A stretch of DNA of 64,000 nt from Wocania ichthyoenteri Th78 (GTDB lineage: Bacteria; Bacteroidota; Bacteroidia; Flavobacteriales; Flavobacteriaceae), in the NCBI RefSeq assembly GCF_000789235.1, contig NZ_KN525716.1:3268100-3332099 (forward strand). Reading direction: 5' to 3'. The position numbers and the translations under genes were made by a program. The first letter of the stretch is position 1, and every line of letters starts with the position of its first letter. The notes beneath the pieces are model-generated. The model searched no databases, was not told where the DNA came from, and was given only the letters and a program-made list of their open reading frames with translations. This document shows positions 46,653-56,130 of the stretch, piece after piece.

Positions 46653-47684
46653 GTGAAAATAAACATACAAAAAATACAACCCTATGAGGCAAATGGAATT
46701 GTGTATCATGCCGATACTTGTTTGCCTTTAGTTGATGCTATTAAGCGCAATAAATTAAAATTTAAAGCACTAGCAAGACATACTTATCCTGGTAATCGAT
46801 TGGATAAAAATACGTTGGGGCTTAATAGTATAGGTTATTGGGATGCTAATGAGCCACAAGATTGGGGTTTAGATTGGCATAGAAACGAAGGAATAGAATT
46901 TCATTTTTTAGAGTCTGGAACTATGCCTTATTCTCAAGAAAATAAAGAGATGGTGCTAGAGCCAAATTATTTAACTATTACTAGACCTTGGGAGGCGCAT
47001 AAAGTAGGTAATCCATATATAGGTATGGGGAAGTTTTATTGGGTTATTATAGATTTGGGTGTGCGTAGACCACATCAAGATTGGGTTTGGCCTGAATGGA
47101 TTACGTTAACTCCTAATGACTTATCTAGGCTTACCACAATTTTAAGGCAGAATGAAAAATCTATTTTAAAGACAGATAAAAAAATAAGAGATTGTTTTCT
47201 TCAAATTAATAAAGCAGTAGATACTGATGTAGAGGGGAGTAATGCGTCTAGAATAAGACTCTTAATAAACTACTTGTTAATTTTAATACTAGATTTATTG
47301 AATACTGATGATATTGTATTAAACGAATCGCTTACAGATAGTTCAAGAAGTGTGAAATTCTTTATTAAAGAGCTTGAAAATAATTTGACCGAAAATTGGA
47401 CTATAGAGTTAATGTCTCAATCTGCCGGTGTGGGTTTAACTAGATTTACACATCATTTTAAAAGGCTAACAAATTTAACGCCAATGCGTTATTTAACAAT
47501 GAAGCGTTTAGAAATGTCGAAAAAGATACTTCTCGATAATAAAGATTTAACTATAGCAGAGGTCGCGTATATGTGTGGTTTCGCAACAAGTCAATATTTT
47601 GCTACAGTATTTAAAAAGCATGAAAAATGCTCACCTAATGAGTATAGATTGAAAAATACAAGTGATAATTATCAATTTACTTAA
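46653..47684 (+). CDS. AraC-family transcriptional regulator
   Basis: 343 residues from the GTG at 46653, which yields a start VKINIQKIQPYEANGIVYHAD; a TTG at 46623 would add ten residues. The N-terminal cupin-like sensor (WHRNEGIEFHFLESG, LTITRPWEAHKVGNPYIGMGK) is followed by a C-terminal AraC domain (about 240-340, LMSQSAGVGLTRFTHHFKRLTNLTP, AEVAYMCGFATSQYFATVFKKHEKCSPNEYR). Located between the leftward GMC operon and the rightward isomerase/MFS operon, so it probably controls both. No ligand can be named. Confidence 0.9.
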   Translation: MKINIQKIQPYEANGIVYHADTCLPLVDAIKRNKLKFKALARHTYPGNRLDKNTLGLNSIGYWDANEPQDWGLDWHRNEGIEFHFLESGTMPYSQENKEMVLEPNYLTITRPWEAHKVGNPYIGMGKFYWVIIDLGVRRPHQDWVWPEWITLTPNDLSRLTTILRQNEKSILKTDKKIRDCFLQINKAVDTDVEGSNASRIRLLINYLLILILDLLNTDDIVLNESLTDSSRSVKFFIKELENNLTENWTIELMSQSAGVGLTRFTHHFKRLTNLTPMRYLTMKRLEMSKKILLDNKDLTIAEVAYMCGFATSQYFATVFKKHEKCSPNEYRLKNTSDNYQFT

Positions 47685-47807
47685 CAAAACAAAATGACTA
47701 AAAGTGTATAAATTCTTTCACTGAATAAAAATACACATTGTTTTAAGTTCTAATATTTATATTCACGTTGTTAACTAAATTTATTGTTTAACCAAATAAC
47801 AATTACC

Positions 47808-48773
47808 ATGAATATAAAACAGTTAATTTACAATACTACTCAAGTCATTATTGTATTATCAATACTAGCTTTTTCTGCTTGTAAAAAATCTAAAGAAAAA
47901 ACAATTTCAACAGTAACAGAAGAAATCGGGCAGCCTATGTTTTTCAAAATTTCTTTAGCGCAATGGTCTTTACATAAAAAGATTAGAAGTGGAGAAATGA
48001 GTCCTTTTGATTTTGCAAAAGAAGCTCATGCTTTAGGTTTTGAAGCCATTGAATATGTTAGTGGACTTTATAATAATGAGGTTAAAGATTTGGGTATAGA
48101 TGAAGTGGTTAAAAAACTTAAAATTGAAAGTGAAAAGCATGGAATGAAAAACTTGTTAATTATGGTTGATGGCGAAGGTAATTTGGCAAGTAATGACGAG
48201 AATCAATTAAATATAGCATTGGAGAATCATAAAAAATGGGTAGATGCAGCAAAAGCACTAGGTTGCCATTCAATTAGAGTTAATGCTCATGGAGAAGGAA
48301 CTTATGATGAGGTTATGGAACGTGCTGTTAAAGGGTTAACAAAATTATCTGAATATGCCATTACCCAAGGCATTAATGTGTTAGTAGAAAATCATGGAGG
48401 ATATACCTCTAATGGAGAATGGTTAGCATCTGTAATGGCAAAAGTAAATATGCCTAATTGCGGTACATTGCCAGATTTTGGTAATTTCTGCATTAAACGT
48501 AAAAAAGATGGTTGCGAAGACGAATATGATAAGTATAAAGGTGTTAAAGAATTAATGCCTTATGCTAAAGCTGTTAGTGCCAAATCGTATGACTTTGATG
48601 AACATGGAAATGAAACAGTAATTGATTATTTAAGAATATTACAAACTGTAAAAGACGCAGATTATTCGGGTTATATAGGTGTAGAATATGAAGGCAGTAG
48701 GTTAAGTGAAAAGGATGGTATTCTGGCTACTAAAAACTTGTTATTAAGTATTGGGAAACAACTGTCAAAATAA
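47808..48773 (+). CDS. lipoprotein sugar isomerase/epimerase (TIM barrel)
   Basis: 321 residues from the ATG at 47808; an upstream TTG frame is not needed. Lipobox FSAC (about residue 26). TIM-barrel features: ISLAQWSLHKKI, HALGFEAIEYVSGLY, NVLVENHGGYTS (Glu), TLPDFGNFCI (Asp) and GYIGVEYEGSRLS (Glu), as in the xylose isomerase-like superfamily. Membrane-anchored outside the cytoplasm, probably acting on oxidised sugars. It leads the rightward operon, 23 nt before the MFS gene. Confidence 0.87.
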   Translation: MNIKQLIYNTTQVIIVLSILAFSACKKSKEKTISTVTEEIGQPMFFKISLAQWSLHKKIRSGEMSPFDFAKEAHALGFEAIEYVSGLYNNEVKDLGIDEVVKKLKIESEKHGMKNLLIMVDGEGNLASNDENQLNIALENHKKWVDAAKALGCHSIRVNAHGEGTYDEVMERAVKGLTKLSEYAITQGINVLVENHGGYTSNGEWLASVMAKVNMPNCGTLPDFGNFCIKRKKDGCEDEYDKYKGVKELMPYAKAVSAKSYDFDEHGNETVIDYLRILQTVKDADYSGYIGVEYEGSRLSEKDGILATKNLLLSIGKQLSK

Positions 48774-48796
48774 TAAACTAACTAAACCAAATAATA

Positions 48797-49960
48797 ATGG
48801 AGAATATTAATAAAAACAAGCTTTTTTTAGCAAGCTGTCTTGCTTTAATTACAACATCTATGACCTTTGCTATAAGAGCAAGGTTAGAAACTGTTTTTGG
48901 ACCAGAAGGTATTGGATTAACTTTAGAACAACTTGGTTATGCTTTTGCGCCTGCTTTTTTCGGGTTTACAATTGCAATGATTGTAGGTGGACCACTGGTT
49001 GATTTACTTGGGATTAAAAAAATTACTTGGATTGCTTTTTTTACACATATCATTGGAATTGTATTGACACTTATGGCAGATTCTATTACATCTCTTTTTA
49101 TAGCGACATTATTTGTAGGTATAGGTAACGGTATGGTAGAGGCAGCTTTAAATCCGTTAGTAGCATCTATGTACCCAGATAATAAAACAAAAATGCTCAA
49201 TAGGTTCCATGTATGGTTCCCTGGAGGCATTGTAATTGGTTCTATATTAGGATGGCTTATAATGGATGTAATGGGATTAAGCTGGCAAGTTATGGTGGCA
49301 ACTTTGTTTATTCCTCTTATAATTTATGGTATAATGTTTTTCGGACAAAAATTTCCTGTTACTGAACGTGTACAGCTTGGAATCAGTAATAAGAAAATGT
49401 TTAAAAGTGTATTAAATCCATTGTTCTTATTTATGGTGCTTTGTATGTTTCTTACAGCAGCTTCAGAATTAGGAACTACCCAACGTATTGAATCATTACT
49501 AAAAGAATCTGTATCTGCACCGTTACTGGTGCTAGCTTTTATAAATGGTATTATGGCTTTGGGCAGATTATCTGCGGGTCAAGTCGTTCATAAATTAAGT
49601 CCTTCAGGAATGCTTTTATATTCTGCAATATTTACTTTTATAGGCCTTTGGATGTTAACGATTACTAGTGGCGGAATGACATTTGTTGCAGCAGCTGTTT
49701 TTGCTGTAGGAGTTACTTTTTTCTGGCCAACAATGTTAGGTTTTGTAGCTGAGTATTTACCAGAAACAGGAGCTTTAGGGCTTTCTATTATAGGTGGAGC
49801 TGGTATGTTTTCTGTGTCAATAGTATTACCAGTTATGGGCAGACTAATGGATGATGCTAATGCTACTGAAGCATTGCGTACTATGTCTATATTACCAGCA
49901 ATTTTAATTGTAGCATTTTTAGGATTGAATGTCTACATGAAAAAACGAAAAACAGCTTAG
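48797..49960 (+). CDS. MFS sugar transporter
   Basis: 387 residues with about 12 hydrophobic segments. Features include FAPAFFGFTIAMIVGGPLVDLLGIKK (the loop 2-3 GxxxD-x-x-G signature), GIGNGMVEAALNPLV and GLSIIGGAGMFSVSIVLPVMG, resembling the FHS/fucose-type sugar permeases. It probably carries the periplasmic breakdown product into the cytoplasm, where the Gfo/Idh enzyme and isomerase encoded next (22 nt and 102 nt gaps) can use it. Confidence 0.9.
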   Translation: MENINKNKLFLASCLALITTSMTFAIRARLETVFGPEGIGLTLEQLGYAFAPAFFGFTIAMIVGGPLVDLLGIKKITWIAFFTHIIGIVLTLMADSITSLFIATLFVGIGNGMVEAALNPLVASMYPDNKTKMLNRFHVWFPGGIVIGSILGWLIMDVMGLSWQVMVATLFIPLIIYGIMFFGQKFPVTERVQLGISNKKMFKSVLNPLFLFMVLCMFLTAASELGTTQRIESLLKESVSAPLLVLAFINGIMALGRLSAGQVVHKLSPSGMLLYSAIFTFIGLWMLTITSGGMTFVAAAVFAVGVTFFWPTMLGFVAEYLPETGALGLSIIGGAGMFSVSIVLPVMGRLMDDANATEALRTMSILPAILIVAFLGLNVYMKKRKTA

Positions 49961-49982
49961 TTTTTTATATAAAAGAAGAATA

Positions 49983-51116
49983 ATGTCAGAAAAAATAAGA
50001 TTAGGAATACTTGGAGGCGGTGGCGATTCACTTATAGGTGTATTACACAGAGTAGCCTCTTCAATGTATGATAAATATCAAATAGTAGGTGGTGTATTTA
50101 ACCCGGTTTGGCAAGAAAACATAAGTTTTGCACAGAAATTGGGATTACCAGAAAATCGCATTTATATAGATTTTGATACGTTTATTGAAGAAGAATTAAA
50201 ACTTCCAGAATCTGAACGCATAGAAGTAGTTTCAGTGCTTACTCCAAATTTCTTGCATTTCCCTATGGCAAAGAAATTGATTGAAAATGGGTTTCACGTT
50301 ATATGTGAAAAGCCATTAACAACTACACTTGTTGAGGCTAAAGTTTTAGAGCGCGCGCTTAAAAAATCAAATACAATTTTTGCAGTAACCTATACGTATA
50401 CAGGCTATCCTATGATTCGTCAAATGCGTGAAATGATACAATCTGGTGTTATAGGTGATGTTCAAAAAGTCGATGTTCAATATTATCAAGGATGGATAAA
50501 TCCAATATTATTAGATAAAGAACTACGAAAAACAATATGGCGTTTAGATCCTAAAAAAGCGGGAATAAGTAGTTGTGTTGGAGATATTGGAACACATGCT
50601 TTTAATATGGCTGAATATTTAACAGGGCAAGAAGTTAAATCAATTTTAGCAGATCTTAATACGCGTTACGAAGATAATCAACTAGATGTTGATGGAACTA
50701 TATTAATCCGTTTTTCAGAATATGTAAAAGGTGTTATACGTTCAAGCCAAATTGCTACAGGTGAAGAGAATGGGCTAGAAGTAAAAATTTACGGAACAAA
50801 AGGCGGGTTTAATTGGAAACAAGAAAACCCGAATTACCTATATTATTTAACAGATGATAAACCGTTGCAGGTTTTAAAGCCAGGGCATGCTTATAATGGG
50901 GGCGTTTCTTTAGATGGTACTAAATTACCACCAGGACATCCTGAAGGTATATTCGATTCTATGGGGAATATTTATTATGGTGTATCCAAAGCAATTAGAA
51001 AACAATCTTATGATAGTGGTGAGTATCCAACAATGAATGATGGTGTTCGAGGTATGAAATTTATAGAAAAGTGCGTGGAGTCACATAAATCAGGAAATGT
51101 ATGGTTAGATTTATAG
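49983..51116 (+). CDS. cytoplasmic Gfo/Idh/MocA oxidoreductase
   Basis: 377 residues with no leader, unlike the two Tat-exported relatives on the opposite strand. Rossmann RLGILGGGGDSLIGVLHRVA, the loop HVICEKPLTTTLVEAK with the standard Glu-Lys-Pro, and VGDIGTHAFNMAEYLTG with the catalytic-site Asp and His. Probably reduces or oxidises an imported keto-sugar. Direct neighbour of the MFS transporter. Confidence 0.9.
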   Translation: MSEKIRLGILGGGGDSLIGVLHRVASSMYDKYQIVGGVFNPVWQENISFAQKLGLPENRIYIDFDTFIEEELKLPESERIEVVSVLTPNFLHFPMAKKLIENGFHVICEKPLTTTLVEAKVLERALKKSNTIFAVTYTYTGYPMIRQMREMIQSGVIGDVQKVDVQYYQGWINPILLDKELRKTIWRLDPKKAGISSCVGDIGTHAFNMAEYLTGQEVKSILADLNTRYEDNQLDVDGTILIRFSEYVKGVIRSSQIATGEENGLEVKIYGTKGGFNWKQENPNYLYYLTDDKPLQVLKPGHAYNGGVSLDGTKLPPGHPEGIFDSMGNIYYGVSKAIRKQSYDSGEYPTMNDGVRGMKFIEKCVESHKSGNVWLDL

Positions 51117-51218
51117 AATAAAAGAGAATATGAAATGAGCCATGGTAACTAAGTTGATACCAACCGATATAATTATTGGCGAATTACATCTGACCTAATT
51201 AAAAAATAGAATAAACGA

Positions 51219-52271
51219 ATGAAAACAATAAAAGGGCCTGCTGTTTTTTTAGCACAGTTTGCTGGAAGTGAAGCTCCATTTAATTCATTAGATGCTATGT
51301 GTGAATGGGCTGCAGATTTAGGATATAAAGGCATACAAATTCCAACTTGGGAATCTAGTTTAATTGATATTAACAAGGCTTCCGAGAGTCAAACCTATTG
51401 CGATGAGTTAAAAGGTAAAGTAGAATCCTATGGCTTAGAAATAACCGAGCTTTCAACCCATTTACAAGGACAGTTAGTCGCAGTAAATCCTGCTTACGAT
51501 ACCATGTTTGATGGTTTTGCTCCAGAATCAGTTAGAAACAATGCAAAGGCAAGAACAGAATGGGCTATAGATTTTGTGAAAAAATCGGGAACAGCAAGTG
51601 GAAGGCTAGGTTTAAATGCTCATGCAACGTTTTCAGGAGCTTTAATGTGGCACACTATGTATCCGTGGCCACAACGCCCTAACGGATTGGTAGAAATGGG
51701 TTTTAAAGAATTAGCTAACCGCTGGTTACCTATTTTAAATCATTTTGATGAAGTTGGAGTAGATGTATGCTATGAGATTCATCCTGGTGAAGATTTACAT
51801 GATGGAATTTCTTTTGAACGCTTCTTAGAAGCAACAGGAAATCATAAACGAGTTAAGATTCTGTATGATCCATCACATTTTGTATTGCAACAATTAGATT
51901 ATCTGGCTTTCATTGATTATTATCACGAATATATTAAAGCGTTTCATGTAAAAGATGCCGAATTTAATCCAACAGGAAAACAAGGGGTTTATGGTGGTTA
52001 TGCAGATTGGAAAGATCGAGCAGGACGTTTTAGATCTTTGGGAGACGGGCAAGTAGATTTTAAAAGTATATTTTCAAAATTAACTAAGTATGGATGTAAT
52101 GTTTGGGCTGTTATGGAGTGGGAATGCTGTATAAAATCTTCAGATCAAGGCGCAAAAGAAGGGGCTCCATTCATTCAAAAGCATATTATTGAAGCTGCAA
52201 AAAGAAGTTTTGATGACTTTGCTGGAGGTGAAATCGATAAAGCTCAATTAAAAAAAATACTAGGTCTTTAG
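51219..52271 (+). CDS. cytoplasmic sugar phosphate isomerase/epimerase (TIM barrel)
   Basis: 350 residues, no leader. Metal-ligand motifs: VCYEIHPGEDLHDG (Glu), ILYDPSHF (Asp), AFHVKDAEF (His) and VMEWECCI (Glu), in the order of the xylose isomerase-like superfamily. The C-terminal tail AAKRSFDDFAGGEIDKAQLKKILG is typical of the cluster-associated subgroup. Acts after MFS import, together with the preceding oxidoreductase. Third isomerase-like protein in the 40-52 kb cluster, and the only cytoplasmic one. Confidence 0.88.
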   Translation: MKTIKGPAVFLAQFAGSEAPFNSLDAMCEWAADLGYKGIQIPTWESSLIDINKASESQTYCDELKGKVESYGLEITELSTHLQGQLVAVNPAYDTMFDGFAPESVRNNAKARTEWAIDFVKKSGTASGRLGLNAHATFSGALMWHTMYPWPQRPNGLVEMGFKELANRWLPILNHFDEVGVDVCYEIHPGEDLHDGISFERFLEATGNHKRVKILYDPSHFVLQQLDYLAFIDYYHEYIKAFHVKDAEFNPTGKQGVYGGYADWKDRAGRFRSLGDGQVDFKSIFSKLTKYGCNVWAVMEWECCIKSSDQGAKEGAPFIQKHIIEAAKRSFDDFAGGEIDKAQLKKILGL

Positions 52272-52390
52272 GTTAAAATAATAATTGCATATTATAAAGA
52301 GCAATGTAAAGTGTTTCGATAAATTATATTTGAATAGTTATAGTTTGAATTTTTAAAACTAAATCGTAGAATATTTAAAATTAGTATAGA

Positions 52391-53128
52391 ATGAAATCAT
52401 TGATTAAAATATTACTTGTATTGTTAGTAATAGTTTCTTGTAAACAACAAAAAAACAACACTCCTATTGGAGAAGAGCAAATTAATACAGATGAAAAAAA
52501 ATTAGTAGAAGAATGGATTACTCTTTTTGATGGATATTCTTTAGATAATTGGCGAGGTTATTTATCCGATAGTATATATCCAGAATGGTCTATTGAAAAC
52601 GGAACTTTGGCTTTTACACCTGGAGGCAAAGGTGGCAAAAATATTATAACCAAAGAGAAGTACACTAATTTTGTTTTATCTCTTGAATGGAAAGTTTCAG
52701 AAGGTGGCAATAGTGGTATTTTTTGGAGTGTTTTTGAAGATGAAGCTTACCCTGAAGCCTATCATACAGGTCTAGAAATTCAAGTGTTAGATAACGAAAG
52801 ACATCCAGATGCAAAAGCAAATCCAAAATATCATCAAGCAGGTGCTTTATACGATTTGGTGCAACCAGCTTACGATGTATGTAAACCAGCAGGTCAATGG
52901 AATTTATGTGCAATAAAAATAGATCATAATTCAAATAAAGGAAGCGCATCATTAAATGGAAAAGTAATAGTTGAATTTCCACTTCATGGAGAAGCATGGG
53001 ATAAAATGATTGCTAATTCAAAATTTAAAGACTGGAAAGGTTTTGGAAAATATAAAACAGGACATATTGGTTTGCAAGACCACGGTGATAAAGTATGGTA
53101 CAGAAATATAAAAATTAAAGAATTATAA
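52391..53128 (+). CDS. DUF1080 lipoprotein (3-keto-disaccharide hydrolase family)
   Basis: 245 residues. Lipobox IVSC (about residue 17), then EWITLFDGYSLDNWRGY, FVLSLEWKVSEGGNSGIFWSV, GLEIQVLDNERHPDAKA and HQAGALYDLVQP; ends IGLQDHGDKVWYRNIKI. This is the subtype with an EIQVLDN-x-x-H and AGALYD pattern, different from the copy at 43353-44156, so the two probably cut different linkages or anomers. Last gene of the rightward operon; terminator at 53275-53303. Confidence 0.9.
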   Translation: MKSLIKILLVLLVIVSCKQQKNNTPIGEEQINTDEKKLVEEWITLFDGYSLDNWRGYLSDSIYPEWSIENGTLAFTPGGKGGKNIITKEKYTNFVLSLEWKVSEGGNSGIFWSVFEDEAYPEAYHTGLEIQVLDNERHPDAKANPKYHQAGALYDLVQPAYDVCKPAGQWNLCAIKIDHNSNKGSASLNGKVIVEFPLHGEAWDKMIANSKFKDWKGFGKYKTGHIGLQDHGDKVWYRNIKIKEL

Positions 53129-53274
53129 GATTTTATTACAGTACTAATGAGTTTAAGTTTAGGCAACGACGTTAAGATGTTTTTTTTTAATTAATTTCAC
53201 TTCACTTAATTTGAAATTATTAATGTTAGCATATTCATTTTAATCTTCATAAGATTATTTATCATCAAAACAGC

Positions 53275-53303
53275 AAAACTCAGCTTTATGGTTGAGTTTT
53301 TTT
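53275..53303 (+). terminator. probable rho-independent terminator
   Basis: AAAACTCA (53275-53282) pairs with TGAGTTTT (53293-53300) followed by further T residues. The stem is 8 bp with a 10-nt loop, about 147 nt after the DUF1080 stop and before the trxB promoter region. Confidence 0.65.
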
Positions 53304-53399
53304 ATAAATTAAAGTTATCTTTTAATAAAAACTGTTGATAACTTCTGCGTAAGCATTAAGCCAAAAAAACTACTTTTGCTACTATAAATTTTGAAAAAT

Positions 53400-54350
53400 A
53401 TGTCAGATACAATAGAAAAAGTAAAATGCTTAATTATAGGTTCCGGACCTGCAGGGTATACTGCGGCAATTTATGCGGCAAGAGCAAATATGGCACCAGT
53501 TTTATACCAAGGAACACAACCTGGTGGACAATTAACTACCACCAACGAAGTTGAAAATTTCCCAGGTTATCCAGACGGCATTACGGGGCCAGAAATGATG
53601 ATTGAATTACAAAAACAAGCAGAACGTTTTGATACCGATGTTCGTAATGGTTGGATTACTAAAGTAGATTTTTCTGGAGACGTGCATAAAGTATGGGTTA
53701 ACGATGAAAAAGAAATTCATTGTGAAACCGTAATTATATCAACAGGAGCATCGGCTAAATATTTAGGATTAGAATCTGAACAAAAATATTTAAAACTTGG
53801 TGGAGGCGTTTCGGCATGTGCAGTTTGTGATGGGTTCTTCTATAGAAATCAAGAAGTAGTTATTGTTGGCGCAGGAGATTCAGCTTGCGAAGAAGCACAT
53901 TACTTGTCAAAACTTTGTAAAAAAGTAACGATGCTTGTACGTAGAGATGAGTTTAGAGCCTCTAAAATTATGGCAGCACGAGTGAAGAACACTGAAAATA
54001 TAAGCATACTATTCAATACTGAAACTGATGAGGTTTTAGGTGATGAACAAGTAGTAACAGGTGTACGCGTATTTAATAATAAAACTAATGTGAAGCACGA
54101 TATTCCAGCCACAGGTTTTTTTGTAGCTATTGGGCACAAACCAAATACTGATATTTTTAAGGACTACTTAAAACTAGATGAAACAGGGTACATTATTAAT
54201 GTGCCAGGAACCTCAAAAACTAATGTAGATGGCGTGTTTGTGTCAGGAGATGCAGCCGATCATGTTTACCGACAAGCAGTAACAGCAGCAGGAACAGGTT
54301 GTATGGCAGCATTAGATGCGGAGCGTTATTTGGCGGCAAAGGAGCACTAA
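53400..54350 (+). CDS. trxB: thioredoxin-disulfide reductase
   Basis: 316 residues from the ATG at 53400; an upstream TTG is less likely. FAD motif IIGSGPAGYTAAIYAARA, NADPH motif VIVGAGDSACEEAHYLS, and the redox pair CAVCDG (Cys140, Cys143). The C-terminal GDAADHVYRQAVTAAGTGCMAALDAERYL is diagnostic. It reduces thioredoxin with NADPH in the cytoplasm. A TACTTTTG promoter-like element lies at 53371-53378, giving a short leader; no good -33 element was found. Confidence 0.96.
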   Translation: MSDTIEKVKCLIIGSGPAGYTAAIYAARANMAPVLYQGTQPGGQLTTTNEVENFPGYPDGITGPEMMIELQKQAERFDTDVRNGWITKVDFSGDVHKVWVNDEKEIHCETVIISTGASAKYLGLESEQKYLKLGGGVSACAVCDGFFYRNQEVVIVGAGDSACEEAHYLSKLCKKVTMLVRRDEFRASKIMAARVKNTENISILFNTETDEVLGDEQVVTGVRVFNNKTNVKHDIPATGFFVAIGHKPNTDIFKDYLKLDETGYIINVPGTSKTNVDGVFVSGDAADHVYRQAVTAAGTGCMAALDAERYLAAKEH

Positions 54351-54510
54351 ATTTTAGAAAGTTATCTTATTTATGCTAAAATTTTAAATTTTAGTTTAAT
54401 TAAAAAAGTTATTAATTGATGTTTGTTAATGATTAACGTAACAAAAGTTACTTTGATATGGTCTTTAAAAAAGTATCATTGCTACTATTTTAGTTAAGCA
54501 TTTATAACTT

Positions 54511-56022
54511 ATGGCTAATACACTTAAAAATATTTTCAAGAATAAAAAAAGCGCATCAAATCTTGAAGCCTATTTTAAGCCTTTTAGAGATGAAATTATA
54601 GGCGTAGACGAAGAGTTTGAATCACCCTACGGTAAAAAGAAAATTATTTATGCCGATTGGACGGCCAGTGGAAGACTTTACAAATCTATAGAAGAAAAAT
54701 TATTAAATGATATTGGACCCTATGTAGCCAACACCCATACCGAAACTTCTATTACAGGTTCAGCAATGACGTTGGCTTATCATGATGCTAGAAACATTAT
54801 CAAAAAGCATGTAAATGCATCAAAAGACGATGTTTTAATCACTGTTGGTACTGGTATGACTGGAGCTATAAATAAGTTTCAACGCATATTAGGATTAAAG
54901 ATTAATGAAAATTTAAAAGACCACACCCAAGTTCCAGAAGAGAAACGCCCTATTATTTTTGTATCTCATATGGAGCATCACTCAAATCAAACCTCTTGGT
55001 TAGAAACCATTGCCAGAGTTAAAGTAATTCCTTCAAATAAAGCAGGTTTACCCTGTATTAACAAGTTAAAAGAATTACTAGAAGCGCATAAGGACTGTCC
55101 AATAAAAATCGCCGCTATTACAGGCTGTTCCAACGTTACAGGTATTCGAACAAATTATTACGAAGTAGCTAGCTTTATGCATCAAAATAACGGTTTATGC
55201 TTTGTAGATTTTGCATGTTCTGCACCCTATGTAAATATAAATATGCACCCAGAAAATGAGGATGAATATTTAGATGCTATCACATTTTCTCCACATAAAT
55301 TTTTAGGAGGACCAGGATCTTCAGGCGTTTTAATTTTTAATAAAAAATTATATAAAAATTTAGTACCAGATAATCCTGGTGGAGGTACAGTTAGCTATAC
55401 AAATCCTTGGGGAGATCACGATTATATTGATGATATTGAAACTAGAGAAGATGGAGGTACACCTGGGTTTTTGCAAGCAATAAAAATAGCCTTGTCTATT
55501 CAGTTGAAAGAAAAGATGGGTGTACAAAATATTTTAGATAGAGAGCACGAATTGAATGCACTTATATTTAAACGTCTAAAAAAAATAAAGAACCTACGTA
55601 TTCTTGCTGAAAATCATGCCGATAGATTAGGTGTGTTTTCATTTTATATTGATGATGCGCATTACAATTTAATAGTAAAACTTTTAAATGATAAGTTTGG
55701 AGTGCAAACTCGTGGGGGCTGTAGTTGTGCAGGAACTTATGGTCATTATTTATTGAATGTAGACGAGCTAGCATCTAAATCTATAGAAAAAAAGATACTA
55801 GATGGATGTTTCATCGAGCGTCCAGGTTGGGTGCGCATGTCCATACACCCAACCATGTCAAACGAAGAGGTTAACTTTATTTGTGATGCTATAGAGGCCG
55901 TTTCTCAAAACTTTAACGCATGGGGAAAGGATTATGAATACAACGCTATTAAAAATGAGTTTATTCATAAAAGAAATCATGATATTGAAAAAGAAATTAT
56001 TAAAGATTGGTTTAATATATAG
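54511..56022 (+). CDS. class V aminotransferase, cysteine desulfurase-like
   Basis: 503 residues, about 100 longer than SufS/NifS. PLP Lys263 in TFSPHKFLGGPGSSG, HMEHHSNQTSW, and CNVT-type TGCSNVTGI, plus RGGCSCAGTYG with Cys404/Cys406 near the position of the desulfurase cysteine. It could be a cysteine desulfurase or another PLP lyase of this fold. Possible promoter: TTTG at 54452-54455 and TATCATTG at 54474-54481 (18 nt apart, one mismatch). Not adjacent to suf or isc genes. Confidence 0.85.
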   Translation: MANTLKNIFKNKKSASNLEAYFKPFRDEIIGVDEEFESPYGKKKIIYADWTASGRLYKSIEEKLLNDIGPYVANTHTETSITGSAMTLAYHDARNIIKKHVNASKDDVLITVGTGMTGAINKFQRILGLKINENLKDHTQVPEEKRPIIFVSHMEHHSNQTSWLETIARVKVIPSNKAGLPCINKLKELLEAHKDCPIKIAAITGCSNVTGIRTNYYEVASFMHQNNGLCFVDFACSAPYVNINMHPENEDEYLDAITFSPHKFLGGPGSSGVLIFNKKLYKNLVPDNPGGGTVSYTNPWGDHDYIDDIETREDGGTPGFLQAIKIALSIQLKEKMGVQNILDREHELNALIFKRLKKIKNLRILAENHADRLGVFSFYIDDAHYNLIVKLLNDKFGVQTRGGCSCAGTYGHYLLNVDELASKSIEKKILDGCFIERPGWVRMSIHPTMSNEEVNFICDAIEAVSQNFNAWGKDYEYNAIKNEFIHKRNHDIEKEIIKDWFNI

Positions 56023-56130
56023 TAAATTACAAATATGTCTGATACTATAAAAAAGATAAAACCAGAAGCTCCATATTACTATAAATTATAGTGTTTAATA
56101 AAATAAATTGTGAAACTTTTTTATTTGTAA

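Noticed and set aside
56035-56091. An 18-codon frame (MSDTIKKIKPEAPYYYKL) after the class V aminotransferase
   Set aside because: Too short to support and without family similarity I recognise; its start resembles the trxB N-terminus MSDTIEKVK, which could be chance. Not listed as a gene.
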